From Variovorax fucosicus (GTDB lineage Bacteria; Pseudomonadota; Gammaproteobacteria; Burkholderiales; Burkholderiaceae_C), in contig NZ_JASZYU010000001.1 of NCBI RefSeq assembly GCF_030316825.1, positions 868,001-932,000 of the forward strand: a DNA stretch of 64,000 bases, given 5' to 3'. Both the position numbers and the translations under genes were made by a program. Shown here piece after piece: positions 53,411-62,290 of the stretch (position 1 is the first letter of the stretch; the number at the start of each line of letters is the position of its first letter). The notes beneath the pieces were generated by a model that saw only the letters and a program-made list of their open reading frames with translations, had not been told where the DNA came from and made no database searches.

Positions 53411-54834
53411 TTCAGATTCCTTGTTGATACGAAAGTCGCGACGCGCGCGCTGGCACGGCGCAGCGCATCGACCAGCCGCGCATCACCCGCCAGAGAGCCC
53501 CAGAGCGGGATGTCGGCACCAAACGCCGCAACCGGGTCGGCCGCATCGCAGATGGCATGCGCGACCGCCGGATCCATGGCCTGATCCTGGTAGGCGTAGG
53601 AGAGTTCGCCACGGTGCCAGCGCTGCAGGAAGGCCAGAAACAGTGCGGGCAGCATGGCCACGCTGTCGATGCCTTCATTGCGCGCGAGCCGTTCACGCAC
53701 GGTAGGCGCGACGAAGCCGGGAATTTTCGCGAAGCCGTCCATTGCCACGCGCTGGTTGGTGTCGCGGATGGCGGGGTTGCCGAAGCGGTCGAGCACCACA
53801 TCGCGGTACGCAGGCAAGTCGATCGGGCTCGGCGCACCTGGCGTGCTCAGCACGGGGATCACGTCGTCGGTCACGTAGTCGAAGGCCATCTTCCGGATCG
53901 CCGGCGTGTGCGTGCCTTCGTGGATGAACTGCAGCCCAATCAGAGTGCCGGCCCACGCGATGCAACTGTGCGTGGCATTGAGCAGGCGGATCTTGGCTTC
54001 TTCATAAGGCTGTACTGACTCGACCAACTGCACGCCGACGCGCTCCCATTCGGGTCGGCCAGCAATGAAGTCGTCCTCGATCACCCACTGGATGAAGCTC
54101 TCGCCGGTGACCGGTGCGGCGTCGTCCCAGCCCGTGGCCGCGTGCACGCGCTCGCGCAGTTCAGGCGGCGGGCGCGGCGTGATGCGATCGACCATCGCGT
54201 TGGGGCAGGTGGTGTTGGCCTGCACCCAGGCGTGCAAAGCCGTGTCGCCGCTGCGCTCGACGAACTCGAGCAACCCGCCGCGAAAGCGCTCGCCGTTGTG
54301 GCGCAGGTTGTCGCAGTTGAGCAGCGTGACCGGGCCGGCATCGGCCGCCCGCCGCGCCCGCAGGATCGCGCAGACGGCGCCATAGATGGTCTGGCCCGGC
54401 TTGCCGTGGCGGGCACTTTCGATGTCGGCTGCGAGCTCGGTGAACGAGAGGTCGAGCCTGTCCTTGGCGTCGAGGTAGTAGCCCGCCTCGGTCACCGTGA
54501 ACGACACGATGCGCGTGGCGGCAGCAGCGCCGCGCGCGATCACTGACGCGAGTGTTGGTTCGTACGGCAGCACCTCGCGGATCGATGCGATGCGCTTGTA
54601 GCTGTAGACGCCCTCGGGTGTCACCGTCTCGAGCGTGTAGGCACCGCCCTGCGCCTGCAGCGCGGCCAGCACGTCGGCCATGTCGGGCCGCAGGTTGGCA
54701 CCGCAGATCGACCAGCGCGTGTCGCCCGCATCGATCAGCTGCTGCAGATAGACCGCCTGGTGCGCACGGTGGAAAGAGCCGAGCCCCAGGTGGAGCACCA
54801 CGGAGCCGGCATCCGGCACTGCTGCGAGTGTCAT
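53407..54834 (-). CDS. Mannitol dehydrogenase-family polyol dehydrogenase (D-arabinitol 4-dehydrogenase-like)
   Basis: A 475-residue long-chain NAD-dependent dehydrogenase of the mannitol/arabinitol family. Motifs include HLGLGSFHRAHQAVYL near the cofactor site, the TLLNCDNLRHNG catalytic-region block, NTTCPNAMVDRITP and KIRLLNATHSCIAWAG, with the active-site Lys and His/Asn. With xylulokinase in the operon and no fructokinase, D-arabinitol to D-xylulose is the best guess; mannitol to fructose is the alternative. It overlaps the ABC ATPase stop. Confidence 0.9.
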   Translation of the reverse strand: MTLAAVPDAGSVVLHLGLGSFHRAHQAVYLQQLIDAGDTRWSICGANLRPDMADVLAALQAQGGAYTLETVTPEGVYSYKRIASIREVLPYEPTLASVIARGAAAATRIVSFTVTEAGYYLDAKDRLDLSFTELAADIESARHGKPGQTIYGAVCAILRARRAADAGPVTLLNCDNLRHNGERFRGGLLEFVERSGDTALHAWVQANTTCPNAMVDRITPRPPPELRERVHAATGWDDAAPVTGESFIQWVIEDDFIAGRPEWERVGVQLVESVQPYEEAKIRLLNATHSCIAWAGTLIGLQFIHEGTHTPAIRKMAFDYVTDDVIPVLSTPGAPSPIDLPAYRDVVLDRFGNPAIRDTNQRVAMDGFAKIPGFVAPTVRERLARNEGIDSVAMLPALFLAFLQRWHRGELSYAYQDQAMDPAVAHAICDAADPVAAFGADIPLWGSLAGDARLVDALRRASARVATFVSTRNLK

Positions 54835-55862
54835 GCGGCAACCGCCTGCCCTTCGCGGGTGAACAGGTGCAGCACCGAGGGGTCGAGTTCCACACCGACG
54901 TCGTCGCCGACGCGCAGCGGCGTGCGCTCGTTCTGGCGCGCGATCAGAGGGACGCCGCCGACGTCGACGTGGATCAGCGTGTCGGCGCCGAGCGCCTCGA
55001 CCAGGTCGACCCGGCCCGGCACGCCGGCGCCGTGGCCGGGGTGCACGTGCAGGCCTTCGGGGCGCACGCCGAGAAAGCCGTCGCTCGGTAGCCTGCCGCC
55101 GGTCTGGGACGAGAAGCTCGGAATGGCAGCGGCCGGCACCATGTTCATCGAAGGCATGCCGATGAATTGCGCGACGAACTGGTTGACCGGGCGGTCGTAC
55201 AGGTCCATGGGCGAGCCGACCTGCTCGATCAGGCCGTCTTTTAGCACCACCACGCGGTCGGCCAGCGTCATGGCCTCGACCTGGTCGTGCGTCACGTAGA
55301 TGCTGGTGGCGCCGAGCGCCACGTGCAGCTTGTGGATCTCGACGCGCGTGTTGCCGCGCAGCGCCGCATCGAGGTTGGACAGCGGTTCGTCGAACAGGAA
55401 CACCTTGGGTGCCCGCACGATGGCACGACCGATGGCGACGCGCTGGCGCTGGCCGCCGGACAGCTCCTTGGGCGTGCGGTCGAGGTATTGCGTGAGGTTG
55501 AGCTGCCGGGCGGCGTAGTCCACCTTCTTGCGGATCTCGTCCTTGGGCACGTTGGCGAGCTTGAGCGCGAACGACATGTTGTCGGCCACGCTCATGTGCG
55601 GATACAGCGCATAGCTCTGGAACACCATCGCGAGGTCCCGTTTGCCCGAGGCCACGTTGGTGATGTCCCGGCCGTCCAGCATCAGTTTGCCGCCGGAAGT
55701 GGGTTCGAGGCCCGCGATCAGCCGCAGCAGCGTCGACTTGCCGCAGCCCGACGGCCCGACGAAGACGATGAACTCGCCCTTGTTGATCTCGAGGTTGACG
55801 CCCTTGATGATGTGCGCGTCGCCGAAGCTCTTCGTGATGTTCTGGAGTTCGAGGTAAGCCAT
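54831..55862 (-). CDS. Polyol/sugar ABC transporter ATPase (SmoK/MtlK/UgpC type)
   Basis: A 343-residue CUT1-type ATPase. Walker A GPSGCGKST, Q-loop QSYALYPHMSV, signature LSGGQRQRVAIGRA, Walker B VFLFDEPLSNLDA and the switch HDQVEAMTLADR are present. A C-terminal TOBE domain (VRPEGLHVHPGHG) is typical. It energises the two permeases encoded upstream. A dispersed repeat lies in the 157-base gap between it and the second permease gene. It is coupled to the dehydrogenase by a four-base overlap. Confidence 0.95.
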   Translation of the reverse strand: MAYLELQNITKSFGDAHIIKGVNLEINKGEFIVFVGPSGCGKSTLLRLIAGLEPTSGGKLMLDGRDITNVASGKRDLAMVFQSYALYPHMSVADNMSFALKLANVPKDEIRKKVDYAARQLNLTQYLDRTPKELSGGQRQRVAIGRAIVRAPKVFLFDEPLSNLDAALRGNTRVEIHKLHVALGATSIYVTHDQVEAMTLADRVVVLKDGLIEQVGSPMDLYDRPVNQFVAQFIGMPSMNMVPAAAIPSFSSQTGGRLPSDGFLGVRPEGLHVHPGHGAGVPGRVDLVEALGADTLIHVDVGGVPLIARQNERTPLRVGDDVGVELDPSVLHLFTREGQAVAA

Positions 55863-55921
55863 AGAAACGTCTCCTTTGATGCTTGTCAGTGGTTTGCCGG
55901 GAGAAGCGCAAGGGCTTCATT

Positions 55922-56018
55922 CCAGGGCTGCCGCAGAACCGGCTTTGCCGGGCTGTAGGCAGCGCCCCCGGTCGGGGGTTGGCGGAGCGACACGCAGTGC
56001 GCGCAGACTGGGGGCGAG
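55922..56018 (-). repeat. Dispersed intergenic repeat, copy 2
   Basis: Second copy of the element at 49178-49273, in the minus orientation and starting one base after the stop codon of the permease gene. It contains the hairpins CCCCCGACCGGGGG and CCGGCAAAGCCGG. Here it lies inside an operon, between a permease and the ATPase gene, where its stem-loops could alter message stability or relative expression. Confidence 0.75.
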
Positions 56019-56019
56019 T

Positions 56020-56841
56020 TCATTTCACGGCGCCGAAGGTCAGGCCTTGCACCAGCTGCTTCTGGCTGAACCAGCCGAACACCACGATCGGCGCGATGGC
56101 CATCAGCGAGGCGGCCGACAACTTGGCCCAGAACAGGCCTTCCGGGCTGGAGTACTGCGAGATCAGCGTGGCCAGCGTGCCGGCCTTGGCCGAGACCAGG
56201 TTGAGTGCCCAGAAAGCTTCGTTCCAGCTCAGCACCAGGCACAGCAGGCCGCAGGATGCGAGACCGCCAACCGACAGCGGCATCACGACGTGGCGGAACT
56301 CCGTCCAGAGGCTGGCGCCGTCCATGCGCGCCGCTTCGAGAATCTCGTTCGGAATGTCCTTGTAGCTCGTGTAGAGCATCCAGACCATGATCGGCAGGTT
56401 CGACAGCGTGAACACGATGGTCAGCGCGGTGAGCGAGTCCAGCATGCCGGCGGTTTGCGCCAGCACGTAGATCGGCACCAGCGCGCCGACCGCCGGCATC
56501 ATCTTGGTCGACAGCATCCACATCAGGATGTCGCGCGTTCGCCTGGTGCGAAAGAACGCCATCGAATACGCCGCGGGCGCCGCGATCAACAGGCCGAGGA
56601 TGGTCGAGCCCACGCTCGTGATCAGCGAGTTGCGCGCGTACAGCAGGTAGTCGCTGCGGCGCTGCACCTCGGTGAAGTTCTCCATCGTCGGCTCGAAAAT
56701 GAAGAGCGGCGGCACGTGGATGGCCTGCAGTTCGGTCTTGAACGCGGTGAGGAACAGCCAGCCCAGCGGAAAGAACAGCAAGAGCGCCGCGGCCCAGGCA
56801 CCGAAGGTGCGCAGGACGGTGAACAACGGGTTGGGTTGCAT
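56020..56841 (-). CDS. Polyol ABC transporter permease (MtlG/SmoG-like)
   Basis: A 273-residue inner-membrane permease with six helices, first at TFGAWAAALLLFFPLGWLFL. The EAA loop reads EILEAARMDGASLWTEFRHVVMPLS, the contact for the ATPase. It pairs with the other permease 16 bases upstream. Member of the CUT1 sugar family; the binding-protein gene is the first gene of the operon. Confidence 0.94.
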   Translation of the reverse strand: MQPNPLFTVLRTFGAWAAALLLFFPLGWLFLTAFKTELQAIHVPPLFIFEPTMENFTEVQRRSDYLLYARNSLITSVGSTILGLLIAAPAAYSMAFFRTRRTRDILMWMLSTKMMPAVGALVPIYVLAQTAGMLDSLTALTIVFTLSNLPIMVWMLYTSYKDIPNEILEAARMDGASLWTEFRHVVMPLSVGGLASCGLLCLVLSWNEAFWALNLVSAKAGTLATLISQYSSPEGLFWAKLSAASLMAIAPIVVFGWFSQKQLVQGLTFGAVK

Positions 56842-56857
56842 GGTGAGTCCTTGCCGA

Positions 56858-57715
56858 TCAGTCGAGGTTCTTGCCGATGATGCGCACGAGGAAGGCCGCG
56901 ACGATGTTGGCCAGGATCACCGCGAACAGTGCACCGGCCGAGGCCACGCCCACGTCGAAGTTCATCAGCGACTGCTTGAAGATCATGTAGGTCAGGTTGG
57001 TGCTCGCATTGCCCGGCCCACCGTTGGTCGTGATCGCGATCTCGGCGAACACGCTGAGCAGAAAGATCATCTCGATCATGATCACCACCGCCATCGGACG
57101 GCCGAGATGCGGAAGGGTCAGGTAGAAAAAGCGCTGCGGCGCCGTGGCGCCGTCCATGCGCGCCGCTTCCATCTGCTCGCGGTCGAGCGACTGCAGCGAC
57201 GTGATGAAGATCAGGCAGGCGAAGGGCAGCCATTGCCAGGCCACCATGATGATCACGGAGAGCAGCGGCAGGTCGGTCAGCCAGTCGACCGGCTGGGCGC
57301 CGAAGAAGCGCCACAGGTCGGCCAGCACGCCGTAGATCGGGTTCATCATCATGTGCTTCCACAGCAGCGCATTGACCGTGGGCATGACGAAGAAGGGTGA
57401 GATCAGCAGCACGCGCACGATGCCGCGGCCGGGAAACGGCTCGTTCACCAGCAGCGCCAGCAGCACGCCGAACACCACCGTGATCACGATCACGCTGCCG
57501 ATCAATTGCAGCGTGTTCGACACCGCCGGCCAGAAGTCGGGGTCGGTCACGAAGTAGTGGAAATTCTCGAGGCCCGCGAACGGATGTTCGCCGGGCTGCA
57601 TGAGGTTGTAGTTCACGAACGAGAAGTACAACGTCATCAGAAGCGGCACGATCATCCACAGGAAGAGCGTGAGCACGGCCGGCGCCATCAGCGCCCGAGG
57701 CAATAGTCTTTTCAT
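56858..57715 (-). CDS. Polyol ABC transporter permease (MtlF/SmoF-like)
   Basis: A 285-residue inner-membrane permease with an N-terminal helix ALMAPAVLTLFLWMIVPLLMTLYFSFV and further helices. The EAA loop is EQMEAARMDGATAPQRFFYLTLPHL. The region ending NGGPGNASTNLTYMIFKQS is characteristic of the MalF/SmoF half of CUT1 importers. It follows the binding-protein gene by 76 bases. Confidence 0.94.
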   Translation of the reverse strand: MKRLLPRALMAPAVLTLFLWMIVPLLMTLYFSFVNYNLMQPGEHPFAGLENFHYFVTDPDFWPAVSNTLQLIGSVIVITVVFGVLLALLVNEPFPGRGIVRVLLISPFFVMPTVNALLWKHMMMNPIYGVLADLWRFFGAQPVDWLTDLPLLSVIIMVAWQWLPFACLIFITSLQSLDREQMEAARMDGATAPQRFFYLTLPHLGRPMAVVIMIEMIFLLSVFAEIAITTNGGPGNASTNLTYMIFKQSLMNFDVGVASAGALFAVILANIVAAFLVRIIGKNLD

Positions 57716-57791
57716 GGCGGCAGTCCCCGTCAGCGATGGAAAAATCCGGGCCGGCGCGCATCGGCGCGCCGGCCCGGAACCTCACCTCACT

Positions 57792-59099
57792 TCACTTGTA
57801 GTAGCCGGCCTTTTTCATCTCGCGTTCTGCCGCGGTCTGCGCAGTCTTGAGCGCCTCGTCCACCGTCACCTTGCCCGCGAGCGCTGCGCTCATCTGCTGG
57901 CCCACGGCCACGCCGATGGCCTGGAACTCGGGAATGGCTGCGTACTGCACACCGACGTACGGCGACTTGGGCAGCGTGCTGTCATTCGGGTTGGCCGAAT
58001 CGATGGCCTTCTTTTCGGCATCGGCAAACTTGGCGACCTTCTGGAATTCAGGCGTCGCGTAGGTCGACTTGCGGGTGCCGGTGGGCACGGTGTTCCATCC
58101 CGTTTCCTTGGCGACCAGCTTGATGTAGTCCTTGGAGGTGGCCCACTTGATGAACGTTTGCGCCGCGGCGTCCTTGGTCGAGCTGGCGGGAATCGCGAGG
58201 TTCCACGACCACAGCCAGTTGGCGCCCTTCGGCGTGACCGCAACGGGTGCCTGCGCGTAGGCCACCTTGTCGGCCACCTTCGACTGCTTCGGATCGGAGA
58301 TGAACGAGGCGGCGATGGTCGCATCCACCCACATCGCGCACTTGCCTTCGTTGAAGAGCGCAAGGTTCTCGTTGAAGCTGTTGGCCGACGCACCGGGCGG
58401 GCCGTAGTTCTTCATGATGTCGACGTAGAAGTTGATCGCGTCCTTCCACGGCTTGGTGTCGATCTGCGGCTTCCACTGCATGTCGAACCACTGGCCACCA
58501 TGGGTGTTGACCAGGGTCGTCAGGAAGGCCATGTTGTCGCCCCAGCCGGGCTTGCCGCGCAGGCACATGCCGTACACGCCGGCCTTCGGGTCGTGCGCTT
58601 TGGCGGCGAACTCCCTGACCTGAGCCCAGGTCGGCTGCTCCGCGATCTTGATGCCGGCCTTGTCGGCCAGATCCTTGCGGTACATCAGCATCGAGCTCTC
58701 GCCGTAGAACGGTGCGGCGAACAATTTGCCGTCGAGCGACAGGCCGCTGCGAATGGCCGGCAGCAGGTCGTCCGTGTCATAGGCGGCGTCGGTGGCGATC
58801 GGCTTGAGCCAGCCCTTCTTCGACCAGATCGGCGTTTCGTAGAGCCCGATGGTCATCACGTCGAACTGGCCGCCCTTGGTGGCGATGTCTGTCGTCACGC
58901 GCTGGCGCAGCGTGCCTTCTTCCAGCGTGACCCACTTGAGCTTGATGTCCGGGTTGGCCTTCTCGAAGATGGGCGTGAGCTTCTGCATCTCGATCATGTG
59001 GCCGTTGTTCACGGTGGCGATGACGAGTTCGGTGGCGGCCTGGGCCAGGCCGGCGCCTGCGAGTGCGACAACGAGGCCGGCCTTGATAAAACGCTTCAT
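57792..59099 (-). CDS. Polyol ABC transporter substrate-binding protein (MtlE/SmoE-like)
   Basis: A 435-residue periplasmic binding protein of the CUT1 family. The signal peptide MKRFIKAGLVVALAGAGLAQA precedes a fold with sugar-binding residues expected around YETPIWSKKGWL, FYGESSMLMYRKDL and WLWSWNLAIPASS. The ATG at 59099 has AAGGAG nine bases upstream; the frame further upstream runs through the control region. First gene of the polyol operon. Ligand is likely a polyol such as mannitol, sorbitol or arabinitol. Confidence 0.94.
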   Translation of the reverse strand: MKRFIKAGLVVALAGAGLAQAATELVIATVNNGHMIEMQKLTPIFEKANPDIKLKWVTLEEGTLRQRVTTDIATKGGQFDVMTIGLYETPIWSKKGWLKPIATDAAYDTDDLLPAIRSGLSLDGKLFAAPFYGESSMLMYRKDLADKAGIKIAEQPTWAQVREFAAKAHDPKAGVYGMCLRGKPGWGDNMAFLTTLVNTHGGQWFDMQWKPQIDTKPWKDAINFYVDIMKNYGPPGASANSFNENLALFNEGKCAMWVDATIAASFISDPKQSKVADKVAYAQAPVAVTPKGANWLWSWNLAIPASSTKDAAAQTFIKWATSKDYIKLVAKETGWNTVPTGTRKSTYATPEFQKVAKFADAEKKAIDSANPNDSTLPKSPYVGVQYAAIPEFQAIGVAVGQQMSAALAGKVTVDEALKTAQTAAEREMKKAGYYK

Positions 59100-59144
59100 G
59101 AAATGTCTCCTTGTAGGCAGCGACCGTGCTGTCGCCGTGGCCGG

Positions 59145-59150
59145 ATTCTG
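59145..59150 (-). promoter_or_regulatory. -10 candidate for polyol operon
   Basis: CAGAAT on the minus strand (four of six matches to TATAAT) lies 21 bases downstream of the nearer repeat half-site. This would give a transcript starting near 59138, with a 39-base leader. No good -35 is present, consistent with an activator-dependent promoter. Confidence 0.35.
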
Positions 59151-59171
59151 GAGACTCAGGGAAGCATTTTT

Positions 59172-59199
59172 GGTACTTCGTTTGTCGGCTTCGATACTT
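59172..59199 (-). promoter_or_regulatory. Candidate AraC-type activator site: 21-bp-spaced direct repeat
   Basis: AAGTATC (59199-59193) and AAGTACC (59178-59172) on the minus strand are direct repeats exactly 21 bases apart, two turns of the helix, the geometry of AraC-family activator half-sites. The nearer one lies where it could contact RNA polymerase. The operon encodes an MtlR-like AraC regulator. Confidence 0.5.
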
Positions 59200-59204
59200 T
59201 CATG

Positions 59205-59220
59205 CACCAGTTGACTGGTG
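59205..59220. promoter_or_regulatory. Palindrome upstream of polyol operon
   Basis: CACCAGTTGACTGGTG is a perfect 7-base inverted repeat around two central bases, adjoining the direct-repeat site. A second regulator, or an extra contact of the AraC protein, could use it. Confidence 0.4.
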
Positions 59221-59273
59221 GATTCCCTAGCAGCGGCAATACAGGATGTAACCCGATTTTGCGATCGCCCATG

Positions 59274-59297
59274 AAAAAGGGCCGCAAGCTGCGGCCC
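59274..59297 (-). terminator. Intrinsic terminator after DUF805 gene
   Basis: On the minus strand GGGCCGCA and TGCGGCCC form an 8-bp stem with a three-base loop followed by five T residues. It ends the DUF805 transcript and insulates the polyol operon downstream. Confidence 0.88.
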
Positions 59298-59319
59298 TGG
59301 AGGCGGGGAAAGCGGCGGG

Positions 59320-59652
59320 TCAGGCCGTCACTTCGCCATGCGCATTCGATTCGGTCGCGCCGGGCTGTACCCAGAAATAGATGAGCACGAGGATGCCGAG
59401 CAGCGGGATCAGCACGATCAGCTGCAGCCAACCCGACTTGCCGATGTCGTGCAGCCGTCGCGCACCGACGGCCAGGGCCGGCAACAGAAGGGCGAGGCCG
59501 ACAACCGACGAGACGATGTCGCCGAGAAACGAGGCCACGATCGCAACGATGAACTGGAACAGCGAAAACCACCAGAACTCGGAACGGCGTGCGCGGCCGC
59601 TGAAGTCGACGTATTTGCTCAGGCAGACCTGAACCGCTTGCATGAAATTCAT
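59320..59652 (-). CDS. DUF805 small membrane protein
   Basis: A 110-residue inner-membrane protein of the DUF805 family (YhaH-like), with unknown function. An N-terminal amphipathic YVDFSGRARRSEFWWFSLFQFI motif is the family signature, followed by three to four helices and the internal ARRLHDIGKSGWLQLI motif. GAGGAG lies nine bases before the ATG at 59652. It stands alone with its own terminator. Confidence 0.92.
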   Translation of the reverse strand: MNFMQAVQVCLSKYVDFSGRARRSEFWWFSLFQFIVAIVASFLGDIVSSVVGLALLLPALAVGARRLHDIGKSGWLQLIVLIPLLGILVLIYFWVQPGATESNAHGEVTA

Positions 59653-59739
59653 GTTGAACAACTCCTCTTTTTGATCCCACGGGAAAACCCCGCGGCCATC
59701 ATATCGACGGGTCGTTCGAATTCCGCGACAAATCTGCGC

Positions 59740-61260
59740 TCAGCCCTGCCGCAACCGTGCCAGCAGGCCGGCGGTCGACCCATCCAGGCCCTTGGCATCG
59801 CCGGACGCGAGCCGCGGCTCGATGTCCTTCGCGAGCACCTTGCCCAGCTCCACGCCCCACTGGTCGAAGCTGTTGATGCCCCACAGCGCGCCACTGGTGA
59901 ACACGCGGTGCTCGTACATCGCGAGGAAGGCGCCGAGCGCTTCGGGCGTGAGCTTCTCGAATACGAAGAAAGTGCTCGGTCGGTTGCCCGGAAAATTCCG
60001 GTGGCCGCCGGCATCGGCCTTGCCGACCATCAGCGCCTGTGCCTGCGCGATGCAATTGGCCAGCAGCTTGGCATGATGGCCCTCGAGATCGTGCGAGGCA
60101 TCGCGCACCGCGACGAACTCCAGCGGCGTCACGTCGGTGCCCTGGTGCAGCATCTGGAAGTAGGCGTGCTGGCCGTTGGTGCCGGGTTCGCCCCAAAGCA
60201 CCGGTGAGGTGCCGTACGGCAGCGGCTTGCCGTCGATGTCGACCTGCTTGCCGTTGCTCTCCATCTCCAGCTGCTGCAGGTAGGCCGGCAGGCGCTTCAG
60301 GGCGCTGTGGTAGGGCGCAATGCTGCGCGTCGTGAAGCGGTGGAAGTTGCGGTACCAGACGTCGAGCAGGCCCAGCCGCACCGGCAGGTTCCGCTCGAGC
60401 GGCGCGGTGCGGAAGTGCTCGTCCATCGCGTGTGCGCCGGCCAGCAGGCGCTTGAAGCCCTCGCCGCCGATCGCCAGCGCAATCGGCAGTCCGATCGCCG
60501 ACCAGAGCGAATAGCGGCCGCCGACCCAGTCCCAGAAACCGAAGGTCGTGTCGATGCCGAATTGCTTCGCCGCCTCGACGTTGGTGGTGAGCGCAGCAAA
60601 GTGGCGCGCGACATCGACGCTGCCCGACTGCTCGAACCAGCGCTTGGCCGAGAGCGCGTTGGTCATGGTCTCGGCCGTGGTGAAGGTCTTCGACGCGATC
60701 AGGAACAGCGTGTGCTCCGGCGCCAGCCCCTTGAGCACGCCGGCCAGCTCATGGCCGTCGACGTTCGAGACGAAATGAAAGCGCTTGCCCGGCGCCACGA
60801 ACTCATCGAGCGCCAGCACCGCCATCTGGGGCCCGAGGTCGGAGCCGCCGATGCCGATGTTGACCACGTCGGTGATCGTGTGGTCGCTGCGCACCTGCTC
60901 GGCATAGGCCAGCATCGCGTCGAGCGTCTGCAGCACCTCGGGCGTGGCGGCCGGGCTGCGCAGCAGCGTGTGCAGCACGGCGCGGTCCTCGGTGCTGTTG
61001 ATGTGCTGGCCCGCGAACATCGCGTCGCGGTGCGCTTCGAGCCCGCATTCGCGCGCCAGCTTGATCAGCAACGCCTCGGTCGGCGCGTCGATCAGGTTCT
61101 TCGACAGGTCGGCGAAGAGGTGTGGCGCCTCCTGGCTGAAAGCGGCAAAGCGGCCGGCATCGGCCGCGAAGGCGCGGCGCAGGTCGAAGCCGCGCCCCTC
61201 GCCGTCGTGGTGCGCCTGCAGTTGGGCCCAGCCCGGTGCCCGGTCGCAGCGCGTGCTCAT
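59740..61260 (-). CDS. pgi: Glucose-6-phosphate isomerase
   Basis: Interconverts glucose 6-phosphate and fructose 6-phosphate. The 506-residue protein shows [29 protein letters not shown], the signature [25 protein letters not shown] and [17 protein letters not shown]. The family glutamate and the active-site lysine near the C-terminus are in place. The ATG at 61260 overlaps the transaldolase stop by four bases, so tal and pgi are translationally coupled. Confidence 0.97.
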   Translation of the reverse strand: MSTRCDRAPGWAQLQAHHDGEGRGFDLRRAFAADAGRFAAFSQEAPHLFADLSKNLIDAPTEALLIKLARECGLEAHRDAMFAGQHINSTEDRAVLHTLLRSPAATPEVLQTLDAMLAYAEQVRSDHTITDVVNIGIGGSDLGPQMAVLALDEFVAPGKRFHFVSNVDGHELAGVLKGLAPEHTLFLIASKTFTTAETMTNALSAKRWFEQSGSVDVARHFAALTTNVEAAKQFGIDTTFGFWDWVGGRYSLWSAIGLPIALAIGGEGFKRLLAGAHAMDEHFRTAPLERNLPVRLGLLDVWYRNFHRFTTRSIAPYHSALKRLPAYLQQLEMESNGKQVDIDGKPLPYGTSPVLWGEPGTNGQHAYFQMLHQGTDVTPLEFVAVRDASHDLEGHHAKLLANCIAQAQALMVGKADAGGHRNFPGNRPSTFFVFEKLTPEALGAFLAMYEHRVFTSGALWGINSFDQWGVELGKVLAKDIEPRLASGDAKGLDGSTAGLLARLRQG

Positions 61261-62207
61261 TGGCCGCCCATGAGCTTTTCGAGCTTGATCGCATCGGCGG
61301 CAAACGCGCGGATGCCCTCGGCCAGTTTCTCGGTAGCCATCGCGTCCTCGTTGAGCGCGAAGCGAAAGCCCGGCTCGTCGAAGCTGGCCTTCGGAATGTC
61401 GTGCGACTTGGCCGCCTTGGCGTCGAGCGCGTGGGTCAGCGGTGCGTCGCTGGCAGCCAACTCGGCCAGCAGCTCGGGGCTGATCGTCAGCAGGTCGCAG
61501 CCCGCGAGCGCGGCGATCTGGCCGGTGTTGCGGAAGCTCGCACCCATCACCTCGGTCGCGATGCCGTGGTGCTTGTAGTAGTCGAAGATCTCGCGCACCG
61601 ACTTGACGCCGGGGTCGTTGGCGCCGGCGTTGGCGGCCTCGTCCCACTTGGCACCGGCGGACTTCTTGTACCAGTCGTAGATGCGGCCGACGAACGGCGA
61701 GATCAGCTTGACGCCGGCCGCGCCGCAGGCCACTGCCTGCGCGAACGAGAACAGCAGCGTGAGGTTGCAGTGGATGCCCTTCTGCTCCAGCGCCTTCGCA
61801 GCCTGGATGCCTTCCCAGGTCGAGGCGACCTTGATCAGCAACTGCTTTTCGGTGTCGACGCCTTCGGCGCGGTACATCGCGACGATGCGCTCACCCCGCG
61901 CGATGGTGGCGGCCGTGTCGAACGACAGGCGCGCGTCGACTTCGGTCGAGACACGGCCCGGCACCAGCGTCAGGATCTCAGTGCCGAAGCGCACCAGCAG
62001 CCGGTCGATCACCTCGTCGATCGGTTTGCCGGCGTGCTTTTTGACGGCCTCGTCGAGCAGCGGCCGGTATTCGGGCTTCTGCACGGCCTTGAGGATCAGC
62101 GACGGGTTGGTGGTCGCATCCTGCGGTTTGGAAGCACTGATCTGCTTGAAATCACCTGTGTCGGCGACAACGGTGGTCCACTGGCGGAGGGCATCGAGTT
62201 GGTTCAT
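61257..62207 (-). CDS. tal: Transaldolase
   Basis: Pentose phosphate enzyme of 316 residues (TalB type), swapping a dihydroxyacetone unit between sedoheptulose 7-phosphate and glyceraldehyde 3-phosphate. [10 protein letters not shown] is near the N-terminus, the Schiff-base lysine is in [13 protein letters not shown], and [15 protein letters not shown] and [13 protein letters not shown] follow. The start MNQLDALRQ is family-typical. It has no Shine-Dalgarno sequence and a -10-like element ends six bases before the ATG. Overlaps pgi. Confidence 0.97.
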   Translation of the reverse strand: MNQLDALRQWTTVVADTGDFKQISASKPQDATTNPSLILKAVQKPEYRPLLDEAVKKHAGKPIDEVIDRLLVRFGTEILTLVPGRVSTEVDARLSFDTAATIARGERIVAMYRAEGVDTEKQLLIKVASTWEGIQAAKALEQKGIHCNLTLLFSFAQAVACGAAGVKLISPFVGRIYDWYKKSAGAKWDEAANAGANDPGVKSVREIFDYYKHHGIATEVMGASFRNTGQIAALAGCDLLTISPELLAELAASDAPLTHALDAKAAKSHDIPKASFDEPGFRFALNEDAMATEKLAEGIRAFAADAIKLEKLMGGQ

Positions 62208-62213
62208 CGAAAC

Positions 62214-62219
62214 ATTATC
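62214..62219 (-). promoter_or_regulatory. -10 element for tal-pgi, leaderless spacing
   Basis: GATAAT on the minus strand is followed by six bases and then the tal ATG, so the transcript would begin at or next to the start codon. The -35 match is poor. The same layout is seen at lptM. Confidence 0.35.
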
Positions 62220-62290
62220 TGACGGCGCTTTGACAGTTGCCTGTACGTTATTGCGTTGTCCTGGTTTGCGGTGCAGCTTCGCCTGCAAGC

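Noticed and set aside
53407..55920. An 837-codon frame suggesting an ABC ATPase-dehydrogenase fusion
   Set aside because: The upstream part is a frame-shifted reading of the ATPase gene; the dehydrogenase starts at 54834.
59740..61647. An apparently longer pgi with an extra 129 N-terminal residues
   Set aside because: The extension is the out-of-frame reading of tal. The ATG at 61260 matches the family N-terminus and overlaps the tal stop.
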